A stretch of 32,041 nt of DNA from Acidobacteriota bacterium (lineage in GTDB: Bacteria; Acidobacteriota; Terriglobia; Acidiferrales; UBA7541). The translations under genes were made by a program, and so were the position numbers. The notes beneath the pieces were generated by a model. The model was given only the letters and a program-made list of their open reading frames with translations, was not told where the DNA came from and did not search any database. Of the stretch, positions 1-9,543 are shown piece after piece. The stretch covers positions 1 through 32,041 of the forward strand of contig PMTV01000022.1 of the NCBI GenBank assembly GCA_003167215.1. The letters are read 5' to 3'. Every line of letters begins with the position of its first letter. Within the stretch, counting starts at the first letter, position 1.

Positions 1-2016
1 GATCCGGCATTTCCCGACACGTATTACGTGGCGGAATTGATCGGCCCGGATACGGTGGATACGATTCCTCCGGCGACCTTCGATGCATTTCGCGACCATG
101 GAAAGCCGCGCGCAAGCCTTGAAGAAGATGTCCCGGCGGCGCGCGCGACGATGGAAACTCTAGTTCGTGTCGGAATATCGATGAAGGATGCCACCGACAA
201 ATTGACCGAGGACGGCGTGAAGCAATTTGCGGACGCCTTCGATAAGCTGCTGGCCGCCGTTAGCAAGCACACCGAGAAGACAGCCTCTTCGGCGGTCAAT
301 AACCTCACATACCGTCTTCCGGAAAATCTTAGCGAAGATGTGAAAGGGGCTCTCGAGGATTGGAAAAAAAACAATAAAGTGAAGCGTTTGTGGGCCCGCG
401 ATGCCTCGCTATGGACGAACAAAGACGAGGGCAACTGGCTGGGCTGGCTTGGAATCACGGACGACCAGATTTCCCATAATAGTGAGTTCAAGAAAATCGC
501 GGATGAAATTCACCAAGGCGGCTTTACCCACCTCGTCCTTCTCGGCATGGGCGGGTCGAGTCTTTGCGTGGAAGTGTTCGAGAAAACTTACGGAAGGATC
601 CAGGGTCAGCCGCAGGTGCTGGTCCTCGATTCCACGGACCCGGCGCAAATCCGCACGCTAGAGAGCAAGATCGATATCGCGAAAACCCTTTTTATCGTTG
701 CGAGCAAGTCCGGGACGACCCTGGAACCGAATATCTTCAAGCAATATTTTTACGAGCGGGTGAAGCAATCCGCGGGCGCCACCGAAGCGGGGAAGAGGTT
801 CATCGCCATCACCGACCCGGGATCCCAGATGCAGAAAGTCGCCGAGACCGATAGTTTTCGTCACATCTACTACGGCGTGCCAAGCATCGGCGGGCGCTAC
901 TCGGCGCTCTCAAACTTTGGAATGATTCCAGCGGCGATCCAAGGCGTGGACGTGCCAAAGTTTCTCGATCGCGCAGAGGAGATGGTCCACGCATGTGCTT
1001 CGGTAGTGCCGGCGGATGAAAATCCGGGTGTGATTCTGGGCGCAATTCTGGGAACGCTCCAGAAACAGGGCCGCGATAAGGTCACCCTCTTTGCTTCGCC
1101 CGGAATTTCCGATCTGGGAGCGTGGCTGGAGCAGCTTCTCGCCGAGTCCACCGGGAAAGAAGGCAAAGGGTTGATTCCGGTAGACCGCGAACCGATTGGT
1201 TCACCGGATGTGTACGGCAGCGACCGAGTCTTCGTTTATGTAAGGCTCGAGGATGGCGCGGACTCAAAGCAAGACGCGGGAGTGGAAGCGCTGGAAAAAG
1301 CCGGCCAACCGGTGGTCCGCATTCAAGTGGCAAATAATTATGAGCTCGGGCAGGAATTCTTCAGATGGGAGATCGCGACGGCCGTAGCCGGCTCGATTAT
1401 CGGCATCAATGCATTTAACCAGCCCGATGTGGAAGCAAGCAAGATCGAAACGCGCAAATTGACCGATGAATATGAGAAGTCCGGTTCGCTTCCGCAGGAA
1501 ACGCCTTTCTACCAAGACAAGGGTGTCAAGCTGTACAGCGACGATAAGAATGCGTCGGCGCTAAAGCAAGCGGTTGGGAAAGACGCGACGCTAGCCGGAT
1601 ATTTGCGCGCGCACGTGAATCGTTTAAAGGCAGGCGATTATTTTGCCGTGCTTGCTTACATCGAGCGGAATGAGAAACATCAAACACAGCTTCAGTCCAT
1701 ACGCCAGAGCGTTCGCGATAAGAAGCATGTGGCTACTTGCCTCGGTTTCGGGCCGCGGTTTCTTCACTCGACAGGACAGGCTTACAAGGGCGGCCCGAAC
1801 TCGGGCATCTTTTTGCAAATCACTTGCGATGACGCCTCCGACCTTCTTGTGCCCGGCCAGAAGTATACATTTGGCGTGGTGAAAGCAGCGCAGGCCCGCG
1901 GGGATTTCAACGTCCTGACCGAGCGCGGCCGGCGAGCTCTTCGCGTACATCTGACGGGAGATCTGGCGACCGCACTTACAAATTTGCAACAGGCTATCCA
2001 ACAGGCGCTTTCATAG
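1..2016 (+). CDS. Bifunctional transaldolase / glucose-6-phosphate isomerase, 5'-truncated
   Basis: The frame is open from base 1, so the true start lies to the left of the window; 671 residues are visible. The first 80 or so residues match the C-terminal end of transaldolase (ELIGPDTVDTIPPAT, then AFRDHG). The rest is a phosphoglucose isomerase: a sugar-phosphate-binding GMGGSS motif, the signature WLEQLLAESTGKEGKG, and the C-terminal stretch HSTGQAYKGGPNSG typical of tal-pgi fusions. By family knowledge the protein would couple the non-oxidative pentose phosphate pathway (sedoheptulose-7-P + glyceraldehyde-3-P to erythrose-4-P + fructose-6-P) to fructose-6-P/glucose-6-P interconversion in the cytoplasm. 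It lies 9 bp upstream of glucose-6-phosphate dehydrogenase in the same direction, so the two are almost certainly one operon. The transaldolase catalytic lysine lies outside the window and cannot be checked. Confidence 0.93.
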   Translation, partial: DPAFPDTYYVAELIGPDTVDTIPPATFDAFRDHGKPRASLEEDVPAARATMETLVRVGISMKDATDKLTEDGVKQFADAFDKLLAAVSKHTEKTASSAVNNLTYRLPENLSEDVKGALEDWKKNNKVKRLWARDASLWTNKDEGNWLGWLGITDDQISHNSEFKKIADEIHQGGFTHLVLLGMGGSSLCVEVFEKTYGRIQGQPQVLVLDSTDPAQIRTLESKIDIAKTLFIVASKSGTTLEPNIFKQYFYERVKQSAGATEAGKRFIAITDPGSQMQKVAETDSFRHIYYGVPSIGGRYSALSNFGMIPAAIQGVDVPKFLDRAEEMVHACASVVPADENPGVILGAILGTLQKQGRDKVTLFASPGISDLGAWLEQLLAESTGKEGKGLIPVDREPIGSPDVYGSDRVFVYVRLEDGADSKQDAGVEALEKAGQPVVRIQVANNYELGQEFFRWEIATAVAGSIIGINAFNQPDVEASKIETRKLTDEYEKSGSLPQETPFYQDKGVKLYSDDKNASALKQAVGKDATLAGYLRAHVNRLKAGDYFAVLAYIERNEKHQTQLQSIRQSVRDKKHVATCLGFGPRFLHSTGQAYKGGPNSGIFLQITCDDASDLLVPGQKYTFGVVKAAQARGDFNVLTERGRRALRVHLTGDLATALTNLQQAIQQALS

Positions 2017-2025
2017 CACGCTCAG

Positions 2026-3636
2026 GTGGAGGAAGACTTGACTCAGAATTCTGATGCGGTGAATGTGTCCCAGGAAACGCTTGGCCGTCCCGCTCCTCCC
2101 TGCACGATGGTCATTTTCGGCGCGGGGGGCGATCTCACGAAGCGCAAACTGATTCCAGCGCTGTACAATCTCGCGAAGGGGAAATTGCTTCCGCAGGAAT
2201 TTGCAATCATCGGCGTGTCGCGCGAAAACTTTTCTTCCGATGATTTCCGGCAGCGTACCGGGCAGGAGATTCGGGAGTACGCAACGAGCGAAGTGGAGCA
2301 AGCTTCGTGGGATCAATTTGTCAAGCGGCTCTACTACACCCCGGGAGATTTCAAGGATCCCGAGCTTTACAAGAAACTGGGCGATCTCCTCGTCCAAGTG
2401 GAAAAAGAACAAAACACGCACGGAAATTGCCTTTTTTATCTTGCCACCAGCCCAACTTTTTTCCCCATCGTAGTGAAACAACTTGGCGCGGCCAAGCTGA
2501 CCAACGAAGAAAACGGCAAATGGAAACGCGTGGTGATCGAAAAACCGTTTGGGCACGATCTTGATTCGGCGGTCGCATTGAACCACGAAATAGGCTTGGT
2601 GCTGCGCGAAGACCAGGTTTATCGAATCGATCATTATCTTGGAAAAGAAACAGTTCAGAATATTTTGGCGTTCCGTTTCGCGAACGGCATTTTCGAGCCG
2701 GTTTGGAATCGCCGCTACGTGGATCACGTGCAAGTGACAGTGGCGGAGGAACTCGGCGTGGAAATGCGGGGAGATTATTACGAGCATGCCGGCGCGTTGC
2801 GCGACATGGTGCCGAATCATATCTTTCAGCTCATCACGCTTACAGCAATGGAGCCGCCGATTTCTTTCGACGCGCAGGCGGTTCACGACGAACAGACGAA
2901 AATCCTGCGCGCCGTCCAGCCTCTGAATCCCGAGAAAGTGCTGGATCATGCCGTGCGCGGCCAATACGGGGAAGGAGAGATAGACGGCAAACACGTCCCG
3001 GGCTATCGAACGGAGCCGAACGTGGATCCGGCATCGACGACGGAAACATTTGTCGCGCTCGCGTTGAATATTGATAATTGGCGGTGGGCGGGCGTGCCGT
3101 TTTATCTGCGGACGGGAAAGAGATTGCCCACACGTTCCACCGAGATTGTGATTCGCTTTCGGCGGCCTCCTTTCGTGCTTTTCCGCAAAACCTCCGTGGA
3201 AAAAATTGCGCCCAACGAGCTGGTGATTAATATTCAGCCGAATGAAGGAATTTCGCTGAGCTTCGAGGCCAAGGTTCCCGGCCCGATTGTGCGACTCGGC
3301 GCGGTGAACATGGATTTTCAGTACTCCGACTATTTTGGTACCACGCCGTCCACTGGGTATGAAACTCTTCTATACGATTGCATGATGGGCGATCCCACGC
3401 TGTTCCAGCGCGCCGATATGGTGGAGGCTTCGTGGACGATTGTGCAACCCATACTCGATTTATGGAAGGCGCTCCCTCCGCGCGATTTTCCAAACTATGC
3501 CGCAGGGAGTTGGGGACCGGCGCAAGCGGAGGAATTGCTTCGGCGCGAAGGACGCGAGTGGCACGATTGCACTCAGAAAGCGGCGTCACTAAAGAATGCC
3601 GCCGCGGGAATGTCTGTGCTTGGAACGAAGGCCTGA
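2026..3636 (+). CDS. zwf: Glucose-6-phosphate 1-dehydrogenase
   Basis: A 536-residue protein with the complete G6PDH signature set: the Rossmann nucleotide-binding motif [10 protein letters not shown] (about residues 32-41), EKPFG (172-176), and the substrate/active-site motif RIDHYLGKE (200-208) containing the catalytic His. It oxidises glucose-6-phosphate to 6-phosphogluconolactone with NAD(P)+, the first oxidative step of the pentose phosphate pathway. It is slightly longer than typical (about 490 residues) because of an N-terminal tail and a C-terminal extension. The GTG at 2026 has no obvious ribosome-binding site. A TTG at 2038 in the same frame lies 5 bp after GGAGG (2028-2032) and may be the real start, removing four residues. 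The 9-bp gap to the tal-pgi gene implies co-transcription. Confidence 0.95.
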   Translation: MEEDLTQNSDAVNVSQETLGRPAPPCTMVIFGAGGDLTKRKLIPALYNLAKGKLLPQEFAIIGVSRENFSSDDFRQRTGQEIREYATSEVEQASWDQFVKRLYYTPGDFKDPELYKKLGDLLVQVEKEQNTHGNCLFYLATSPTFFPIVVKQLGAAKLTNEENGKWKRVVIEKPFGHDLDSAVALNHEIGLVLREDQVYRIDHYLGKETVQNILAFRFANGIFEPVWNRRYVDHVQVTVAEELGVEMRGDYYEHAGALRDMVPNHIFQLITLTAMEPPISFDAQAVHDEQTKILRAVQPLNPEKVLDHAVRGQYGEGEIDGKHVPGYRTEPNVDPASTTETFVALALNIDNWRWAGVPFYLRTGKRLPTRSTEIVIRFRRPPFVLFRKTSVEKIAPNELVINIQPNEGISLSFEAKVPGPIVRLGAVNMDFQYSDYFGTTPSTGYETLLYDCMMGDPTLFQRADMVEASWTIVQPILDLWKALPPRDFPNYAAGSWGPAQAEELLRREGREWHDCTQKAASLKNAAAGMSVLGTKA

Positions 3637-3728
3637 GCGAGTATACGCTGGCGATTCGCGCGCTCGGTCCGGATCTCTTACGCCCGGCTTCTTGCGCAGC
3701 GTCTGATCGTTCCTCGATGAACGCAAAT

Positions 3729-3734
3729 TATAAT
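3729..3734 (+). promoter_or_regulatory. Candidate -10 box for glpD
   Basis: A perfect TATAAT lies 100 bp upstream of the proposed glpD start, in the 197-bp gap after zwf, whose local composition is more AT-rich. No good -35 hexamer is seen at 16-18 bp, so the call rests on the -10 alone. If used, it would place the transcription start near 3741, excluding the upstream in-frame ATG at 3718 and favouring the ATG at 3834. Confidence 0.3.
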
Positions 3735-3833
3735 CTCGCCTGTTACCCAATCGTTCAAAACAATAATCTGCGAGGATGGCCCTTTGCCAGGGTCTCCAAA
3801 CCCTATTGCGGATCCGCGGGGAAAAGCGGGCGC

Positions 3834-5489
3834 ATGAAAACTCGCGAGGAATCCCTGCGAGCGGTTGAGGGAAAAACCTTCGATGTTTGCGTGATCGGAG
3901 GAGGCGCAACCGGGTCCGGCTGCGCACTGGATTCGCAGCTTCGCGGCTTGAAGACGGTGCAACTCGAAGCTGAGGATTTTGCGAGCGGCGCTTCCAGCGC
4001 GTCCACGAAGATGGTCCATGGCGGCGTGCGATACCTGCAGGAAGCAATTCGCAATTTCGATTTCAAAGAATATCGCGTCCTCAAACAAGCTCTCCACGAG
4101 CGTGTTTATATGTTGCAGAACGCCCCGTTCCTAACGAATACGAGACTGTTCCTTACTCCTTGCTATCGCTGGGTCGACGTCGCTTACTTCACGGTCGGCC
4201 TGAAACTGTATGACCGAGTGGCCGGCCGGGATGGTCTCGCGCCAAGTATTTTCATATCGCGCGAGAAGGCTCTTCAACGAATGCCTATGCTTGCGTCGCG
4301 TGGCCTGGTGGGAGCTGTAGTGTATGCCGACGGTCAATTTGATGACGCACGCTACAACATCACCTTAATCAAGACTTTCACAGAGGCCGGCGGCGAAACG
4401 CTGAACTATGCGCGCGTTGTTGCGTTTGAAAGGAATGCCGAAGGAAAGCTTTCCACGGCGGTAATCACAGACCAGCTTACGCGCCGGGATTTCATGGTCC
4501 ACGCGCGCAGTTTCGTGAATGCCACAGGTCCTTACGCGGACACGATCCGTGAGATGGCGACGGCGGGCGTTCCGCAGCGCATACGGTTCAGTAAGGGTGT
4601 GCACGTAGTCCTTCCGCCGGAAGTACTTTGCGACAGGGAAGCGATGCTGATCCCCAGAACCGAGGACGGCCGGGTGCTGTTCGCCATCCCGTGGCTCGGA
4701 AGCGTACTGGTGGGCACAACTGATGAGGAAATTGAGTCTCTGGACCATCTCCATCTGGAGGCCGAGGAGGTGAAGTACCTACTGCGGCATCTGAATCGTT
4801 ACTTGGAGCAGCCTGTTACCGCGGACCAGATCGTCAGCGGCATGGTTGGCGTGCGTCCGCTGGTTAGTTCCAGCCAAACAAAAAGCACGAAGAAGATCGC
4901 GCGCAACCATGAAGTGGAACTCGATTCGCAATCAGGATTAATCAGTATTATGGGCGGCAAGTGGACAACCTATCGAGCCATGGCCCAGGACACCATCGAC
5001 GCCGTGCAAAAATGCCTTGGCGTTTCTCTTTCGCAGTGCCAAACGATCCGGTACCGGCTGGTGGGCTCCGACGGTTATTCAACGGACTACTGGCGAGCAT
5101 TAGCAAAACTCTATGGCGTGACGGAGTCGACAGCGCGACATTTGGCCGGAAAATTCGGGACGCGCGCTTCCAACGTAATGGACTTGACTAGAGGAAATCC
5201 GGAACTCGCCCAACCTCTCGTCGAAGGCCTGGCGCCGTTGCGCGCAGAGGTAACTTTCGGAATTCAAGACGAAATGGCAGTTTCAATCGAGGACATTCTG
5301 TTACGCCGAATTGGTCTCCAGGGGCATAGTTGGAAGCATGCCATGAGAGCAGCGCCGGTGGTCGCCGAGCTTCTCGCGCGCGAATTCGGCTGGCTGGAAT
5401 CAAGGAAGCAGGACGCGCTGAATCAATATCTCGAAAAAATACGCGAGCTCATGGAGAAAGCAGGTCTTGCAGGAACTCCCGCAAATTAG
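3834..5489 (+). CDS. glpD: FAD-dependent glycerol-3-phosphate dehydrogenase
   Basis: A 551-residue flavoprotein that oxidises sn-glycerol-3-phosphate to dihydroxyacetone phosphate and passes electrons to membrane quinone. The N-terminal FAD-binding Rossmann motif is clear (DVCVIGGGATGSG, about residues 17-29), followed by the family motif ASGASSASTKMVHGGVRYL. The C-terminal half matches the helical cap domain of aerobic GlpD (GVRPLV, then GGKWTTYR and a long C-terminal tail). The frame stays open back to 3378, overlapping zwf, but similarity begins only after the ATG at 3834. That ATG lacks a strong Shine-Dalgarno sequence. Spacing of 197 bp from zwf and a candidate -10 suggest a separate promoter, though read-through from the sugar-phosphate operon is possible. 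No glycerol kinase or glycerol facilitator gene is visible nearby. Confidence 0.9.
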   Translation: MKTREESLRAVEGKTFDVCVIGGGATGSGCALDSQLRGLKTVQLEAEDFASGASSASTKMVHGGVRYLQEAIRNFDFKEYRVLKQALHERVYMLQNAPFLTNTRLFLTPCYRWVDVAYFTVGLKLYDRVAGRDGLAPSIFISREKALQRMPMLASRGLVGAVVYADGQFDDARYNITLIKTFTEAGGETLNYARVVAFERNAEGKLSTAVITDQLTRRDFMVHARSFVNATGPYADTIREMATAGVPQRIRFSKGVHVVLPPEVLCDREAMLIPRTEDGRVLFAIPWLGSVLVGTTDEEIESLDHLHLEAEEVKYLLRHLNRYLEQPVTADQIVSGMVGVRPLVSSSQTKSTKKIARNHEVELDSQSGLISIMGGKWTTYRAMAQDTIDAVQKCLGVSLSQCQTIRYRLVGSDGYSTDYWRALAKLYGVTESTARHLAGKFGTRASNVMDLTRGNPELAQPLVEGLAPLRAEVTFGIQDEMAVSIEDILLRRIGLQGHSWKHAMRAAPVVAELLAREFGWLESRKQDALNQYLEKIRELMEKAGLAGTPAN

Positions 5490-5493
5490 GCGC

Positions 5494-5526
5494 AATTGTT
5501 TGGTCGTCGGGGGCCAACAAACAATT
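5494..5526. terminator. Hairpin between convergent genes (possible bidirectional terminator)
   Basis: A perfect 9-bp inverted repeat, AATTGTTTG (5494-5502) and CAAACAATT (5518-5526), with a 15-base loop. It lies just after the glpD stop and touches the stop codon of the convergent ATPase gene. There is no T-run on either side, so it may work with factor-dependent termination or as an RNA 3'-end stabiliser. Position and perfect pairing are seen; function is inferred. Confidence 0.45.
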
Positions 5527-7021
5527 AGCGTCGCTGCGCCGGACGAAGCGGCGTCTGCAGCCATCGGACGATGGGCTCCGCTCTGTCTCGAAGATTATTG
5601 CTTACTGCCGAGAAACGACTGGGCGGTTCAACGTGTGTTTTTGAATTGGTTCGCACGAGCAGGGTCGGTGGCCGCGGTTCCTTCAGCCAAGAGATAAACG
5701 GCGTTGTGATTCGCTTGAGAACCGGCGAGGCCATCGCAAGGAACTGGTTAGACCAGCGCCGATAATAGGATCGCAGCGAAATTAATCCGTCGCGCGTTTG
5801 GCGTCCAAACTCCGCGCTGCTCTTTGCGACGGACGCCAATAGAATCGCGTTCGCTCTTGCCAGCGAGGAAATCGATGCGCGATTTGAGACCGCAGCAAGA
5901 TTGGAATTGCTTTTCGCGCCAGCGGGGTGAATCACGACCGGGGCGTTAGCTTTGGCGCCGGCCGAAAGTTCAGCGATTATCTGGCCAACGTCGGCGGAGG
6001 CCTTTGGATGGCGGACCAATTCCGCTTTGGCCGGGGGCGCGGGGACGCGGACTGTCTTCGGGTCTTGTCGCCCCTCCGAGGCCAATCCAGCCGCCGCAGC
6101 AAAGGTCATCATAGGTTTACTCGACATCGATTGCATGGGAATCAGGTTCGCGCGCAATCCGATCGCTTCGTCCGCCTTCAGCCGCGGTGGCATAGGGCGA
6201 TCTCCGTCGAATTGAAACTCGCGTGAAGCATCCTCGATCATGCTTGCTGAAACTGGACGGATTCCGCTGTAGTAGGCTTTCAGGAGGGCTTGTTCGCAAA
6301 GCAAATTTATTATCCGCGGAATTCCACGCGAATAAAAATGAGCGCAATCCATGGCTTCGAGAGTGAAAAGCGCGTCATCCTGAGCACCGGCAACGCGCAG
6401 GCGATGCTGGATGCAGCCGCGCGTTTCCTCCAACGTCATGGGGCTGGTTCTGCAACGAAGTGAAATACGCTGATGGAGCGGCCGCAGGTCGAGCCGTTTG
6501 AGCCTGTCGTTGAACTCCGACTGTCCCGATAGAACGATCTGAAGTAACTTGCCGTTCGGCGTTTCGAGATTCAGCAACAATCGAATTTCCTCGATGGTAT
6601 GTGACGGAAGCCCTTGCGCCTCGTCGACAATAAGCACAGCGGTCTCGCCGGCGCGGTAGCGCTCAAGCAGCCAGGCATGCAGGTGTGACACCGCGCTGCT
6701 CGTGGAGCGCACATCGGACGCGATATGAAAATCCGCGAGCATTAACTCAAATAATTCCCGGGCCTCAAGGTGGGAATTGAAGATAAATGCCGTCGGTATT
6801 CCATTCTGCTGCAGCCATTCGAGCAGGGAATTGATGAGCGTTGTCTTGCCGGTCCCCACGTCGCCGGTAAGCAGGACGAGCCCCTGCCGGGATTGAACGC
6901 CCTGGATCAGAGCATCCAAGGTCGTCTGAGTTTGCCGAGTTAGGAATAAGTGCCGCGGATCCGGGTTTACGCTGAAGGGATTCTCGCGCAGTCCGAAGGA
7001 ATTGAATATAGACTTGTCCAT
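5525..7021 (-). CDS. ExeA/GspA-like AAA+ ATPase (TIGR03015-type) with long disordered tail
   Basis: A 498-residue ATPase. The N-terminal motif FGLRENPFSVNPDPRHLF is characteristic of the ExeA/general-secretion AAA family. Walker A is GDVGTGKT (residues 53-60) and Walker B is VLIVDEAQ (129-136); a sensor-type region and the IPRIINLLCE helix-bundle motif follow. Residues after about 285 are Ala/Ser/Pro-rich and low in complexity, with no convincing transmembrane helix, unlike ExeA itself, which continues into a membrane segment and peptidoglycan-binding domain. In relatives the ATPase supports assembly of secretion or export machinery at the cell envelope. A Shine-Dalgarno GAGGA lies 4 bases before the ATG. 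It is the last gene of a minus-strand run behind two VWFA-type exported proteins, with a 146-bp gap, so it may or may not share their transcript. The exact partner machinery cannot be told from the window. Confidence 0.8.
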   Translation of the reverse strand: MDKSIFNSFGLRENPFSVNPDPRHLFLTRQTQTTLDALIQGVQSRQGLVLLTGDVGTGKTTLINSLLEWLQQNGIPTAFIFNSHLEARELFELMLADFHIASDVRSTSSAVSHLHAWLLERYRAGETAVLIVDEAQGLPSHTIEEIRLLLNLETPNGKLLQIVLSGQSEFNDRLKRLDLRPLHQRISLRCRTSPMTLEETRGCIQHRLRVAGAQDDALFTLEAMDCAHFYSRGIPRIINLLCEQALLKAYYSGIRPVSASMIEDASREFQFDGDRPMPPRLKADEAIGLRANLIPMQSMSSKPMMTFAAAAGLASEGRQDPKTVRVPAPPAKAELVRHPKASADVGQIIAELSAGAKANAPVVIHPAGAKSNSNLAAVSNRASISSLARANAILLASVAKSSAEFGRQTRDGLISLRSYYRRWSNQFLAMASPVLKRITTPFISWLKEPRPPTLLVRTNSKTHVEPPSRFSAVSNNLRDRAEPIVRWLQTPLRPAQRR

Positions 7022-7167
7022 ATCGTCCTCGGTGCGGGGGAGGCCATTGTACCTGAAAAACTCAATTCACAGCAAGTAGAACGTACCTGAAGAGCGTCAG
7101 GCTGTTTGCTGGGGGCTATTCTCTTGGTGAGGTCGAGTTTCGGCAAATCCAGAGCATTTTGCCGAGA

Positions 7168-9528
7168 TTACTCGGTCTGAAATGTCGCTATCCGAACATG
7201 TGAGATTGCCCCACCTGCGTCGCCCGACTGCATTTCGAGGCGATATTCTCCCGGGGGAAAAGTGTCGACCGGAACTTTTAGTGCTAGCGGCACCACGGGA
7301 TTTCCCTTCAACACATACGGAGTCACACTGAACAGACCAGTCGAAAGTACCTGTTTTCCGGTTTTTTGGTCGAAGATTACATATCGGCATCCCACGAGTG
7401 GAGGGTTGGGATTAGACAAACTCGGGTCGTAAACTTGTGCGTACAAAACGACTCTATCGGTTTTCTTGAAGTGATTGCTTCCCGAAGGAGTCAGTTCTAC
7501 GCCTTGCACGATCATGGGCATACGATCCGCAAGTAAATCGGCATCCAAGTCACTGGAGCCCTCGGACACACGTTGCATTTGATTACTGAACGCCAGTCCG
7601 CTTAGGCTGAACGTCTTTCCGTCGTACGGCTCGATTACGAGGGGAGTCTCGTATTTCCCAAATTTCTGCGCGCCACCCGACAGAACAACAGTCAGCCGAT
7701 ATTGTCCCGGAGCGACGGAGAACTGAGTTTGATAGCGCATCGGCGACTGCGTAAACTTCTGCAATTCTTCTTTTTCGAAGTCCATATTAATTTCGTCGCT
7801 AAATCTGGCAGCCACCGATCCATCCGGCCGGTAGGCGATGCCAAGAACGTTTACATCTGCATGGTATTTTCCCTTTACCTTGGAAAAATCAATCGTCGCA
7901 GAAGGCACTTCCATCGCCAAATCCACTCGAGCCTCGTTATTCGAGGTGTAGAAGAACGGCGCTTCCAGCGAGCCTTCGGTAGCGGCTCCCGAGGCTGCCG
8001 CTCGCGTCTCAAGCTCTTTTTCGATCGGTTTTCCGGCCAGCATGTCGGTGGCTTTAATGTTGCAGTACCCGCTGCGTGCTCGTACGTTCGCGCCGCCGCG
8101 CTCGACCTTGACCTTCAGCGTGTGACAACTGCCCTCCGTTGAATCGGTCGGCACATATCCTAAAAGGTAGTACTCATTTTGTTCGTTCGCGATCTTTTGC
8201 AGTCCAGCGAACAAGTCGTTCGTATCGAAAATAGGAAAACCGCCAGTTCCATCAGCCAACATATAGAGCACTTGCTGATTCGTGGCCGCCGATGGCGGAA
8301 ACGCGGGAACAATTGCTCGCGGCTGGGTGTTGTTTGGGTTGCCATAAGTCCCGGTGTTGTTAACTCCTCCGCGGCTTCCGCCACCGCTGGTGCCGCCCGT
8401 ACCACCGGAGCCGCCTTTGCCGCCGCCAGTGCCGCCTGTCCCGCCTGTGCCCCCTCCTCCACCGCCCCCACCATGTCCACCTCCGCCTCCACCACCTCCG
8501 TGCTGCAGATAAGCCAATTCAGACGGAGGAGAGACGTGATAAGAGGCGAGAGAAATGCCTGCGCCGGTCGATTGAAGTCTTTCTGTTTCAATTAGAGAGT
8601 GCATCGACGCCGAAGTGGAAGCGCCGGGAAGGCTGTTGTCGGGAATAAATGACGAAGGCCCGCGCCCGGATCCGGGCGCAATGTCCGGCGTCACCAAACC
8701 GCGCACGTCCAGCGGATAAATTGCGACGTTCGCTTTGTTGCAGACGTCGATGGTTGCGGTTAGTTCCGACTCGGCCTCGGGAGTGAGCGGAAAGCCGGAC
8801 GAAAAAAGGATCATGCTTTTTCGCCCTGGAACACTCGCGAGACTTTTTGCCACGCTTCGGACTGCGAGCAACAAGCTCTGCACTCCAAAATCGGCGACAG
8901 CAGCGTCGGTCGAGGGCGAACCCGGAAGAGACAGCCCACCGGAAGAAAACGCTCCGCTCGCAGTTCCGTTGGGGTCGACGGCAGAAGTTTTTATATTTTG
9001 CACCGCTTGCTTGAGCCGGGTCGCATCGGCGGTGAAATTCTGCTCGACCCGTAGAGTGCCCCCGAAATCCATAACCGCCATCACGCGATCAGGTCCGGCG
9101 TTCTGGTCGATGAATTTTGCCGCGGCAGTGCGCGCTTGCGCCTGATCGCCTACATCCATGGTGGAATTGTCAAAGAACAGCACCATGTAGTGCCGCCCGG
9201 ATGCGGCAGCGGCGTTTGGATCCGCGCCAAACGAGAAATTGGTGACCGGCTGCTGCTTATTGTCCTCGTAAACCTTAAAATCGTCGGCCTTCAGATCGTG
9301 CACGTAATTGCCCTTCTTGTCGGTCACGACAACATCGACGCGCACAGCCCGCGACTCAGCCTTAATGGAAGGAGCAGCTGCCTGTGATGCCGGTTGCTGA
9401 GGGGAATCCTGTGGCGCCTGATGCGCCAGCGCGACTCCAAAAGACCCAATCGAGCGTTCTCCGAGGCCGCCCGCAACGAGAAAAAGCAGCAGCAGAAATA
9501 CAAGCAAGGCTACTCGGCGCTGAGTCAT
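7168..9528 (-). CDS. Exported VWFA-related protein (acidobacterial TIGR03436 type) with Gly-rich linker
   Basis: A 786-residue protein with a cleavable signal peptide (hydrophobic core about residues 7-22). The N-terminal module has the family hallmark DLKADDFKVYEDNKQQPVTNFSF (about 78-100), followed by a von Willebrand A-type fold starting at MVLFFDNSTM (115-124). The metal-ion-dependent adhesion motif is degenerate: D120 and S122 are kept but the second Ser position is Met. Residues 344-388 form a Gly-rich linker, after which come beta-rich regions. Location is probably periplasmic or surface. Family members are abundant in Acidobacteria with unknown function. The ATG is preceded by GGAAGGTGA, and only 15 bp separate it from the related upstream gene, so the two look like a duplicated pair in one operon. 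Confidence 0.85.
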   Translation of the reverse strand: MTQRRVALLVFLLLLFLVAGGLGERSIGSFGVALAHQAPQDSPQQPASQAAAPSIKAESRAVRVDVVVTDKKGNYVHDLKADDFKVYEDNKQQPVTNFSFGADPNAAAASGRHYMVLFFDNSTMDVGDQAQARTAAAKFIDQNAGPDRVMAVMDFGGTLRVEQNFTADATRLKQAVQNIKTSAVDPNGTASGAFSSGGLSLPGSPSTDAAVADFGVQSLLLAVRSVAKSLASVPGRKSMILFSSGFPLTPEAESELTATIDVCNKANVAIYPLDVRGLVTPDIAPGSGRGPSSFIPDNSLPGASTSASMHSLIETERLQSTGAGISLASYHVSPPSELAYLQHGGGGGGGGHGGGGGGGGTGGTGGTGGGKGGSGGTGGTSGGGSRGGVNNTGTYGNPNNTQPRAIVPAFPPSAATNQQVLYMLADGTGGFPIFDTNDLFAGLQKIANEQNEYYLLGYVPTDSTEGSCHTLKVKVERGGANVRARSGYCNIKATDMLAGKPIEKELETRAAASGAATEGSLEAPFFYTSNNEARVDLAMEVPSATIDFSKVKGKYHADVNVLGIAYRPDGSVAARFSDEINMDFEKEELQKFTQSPMRYQTQFSVAPGQYRLTVVLSGGAQKFGKYETPLVIEPYDGKTFSLSGLAFSNQMQRVSEGSSDLDADLLADRMPMIVQGVELTPSGSNHFKKTDRVVLYAQVYDPSLSNPNPPLVGCRYVIFDQKTGKQVLSTGLFSVTPYVLKGNPVVPLALKVPVDTFPPGEYRLEMQSGDAGGAISHVRIATFQTE
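8365..8499 (-). repeat. Low-complexity glycine-rich coding tract
   Basis: A 135-bp stretch encoding 45 residues that are mainly Gly, with Thr, Ser, Lys and His, largely as GGT/GGTG-like units (residues 344-388 of the VWFA-related protein). It is in frame, starts right after the motif AYLQH, and ends at RGGVNN. It looks like a flexible linker between the VWFA module and the C-terminal half. Repeated codons make it a likely site of length variation by slippage between strains. Confidence 0.8.
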
Positions 9529-9543
9529 CGCTCACCTTCCCTT

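Noticed and set aside
2011-2994. 327-codon open frame on the minus strand
   Set aside because: It lies opposite the zwf gene, whose family motifs are unambiguous; the antisense translation has no recognisable domain.
3378-3833. Extended N-terminus for glycerol-3-phosphate dehydrogenase
   Set aside because: The upstream part overlaps zwf in another frame and shows no family similarity; the FAD-binding start follows the ATG at 3834.
8179-8595. Ala/Ser-rich plus-strand frame opposite the glycine-rich tract
   Set aside because: A direct consequence of the GGT-type codon repeats on the other strand.
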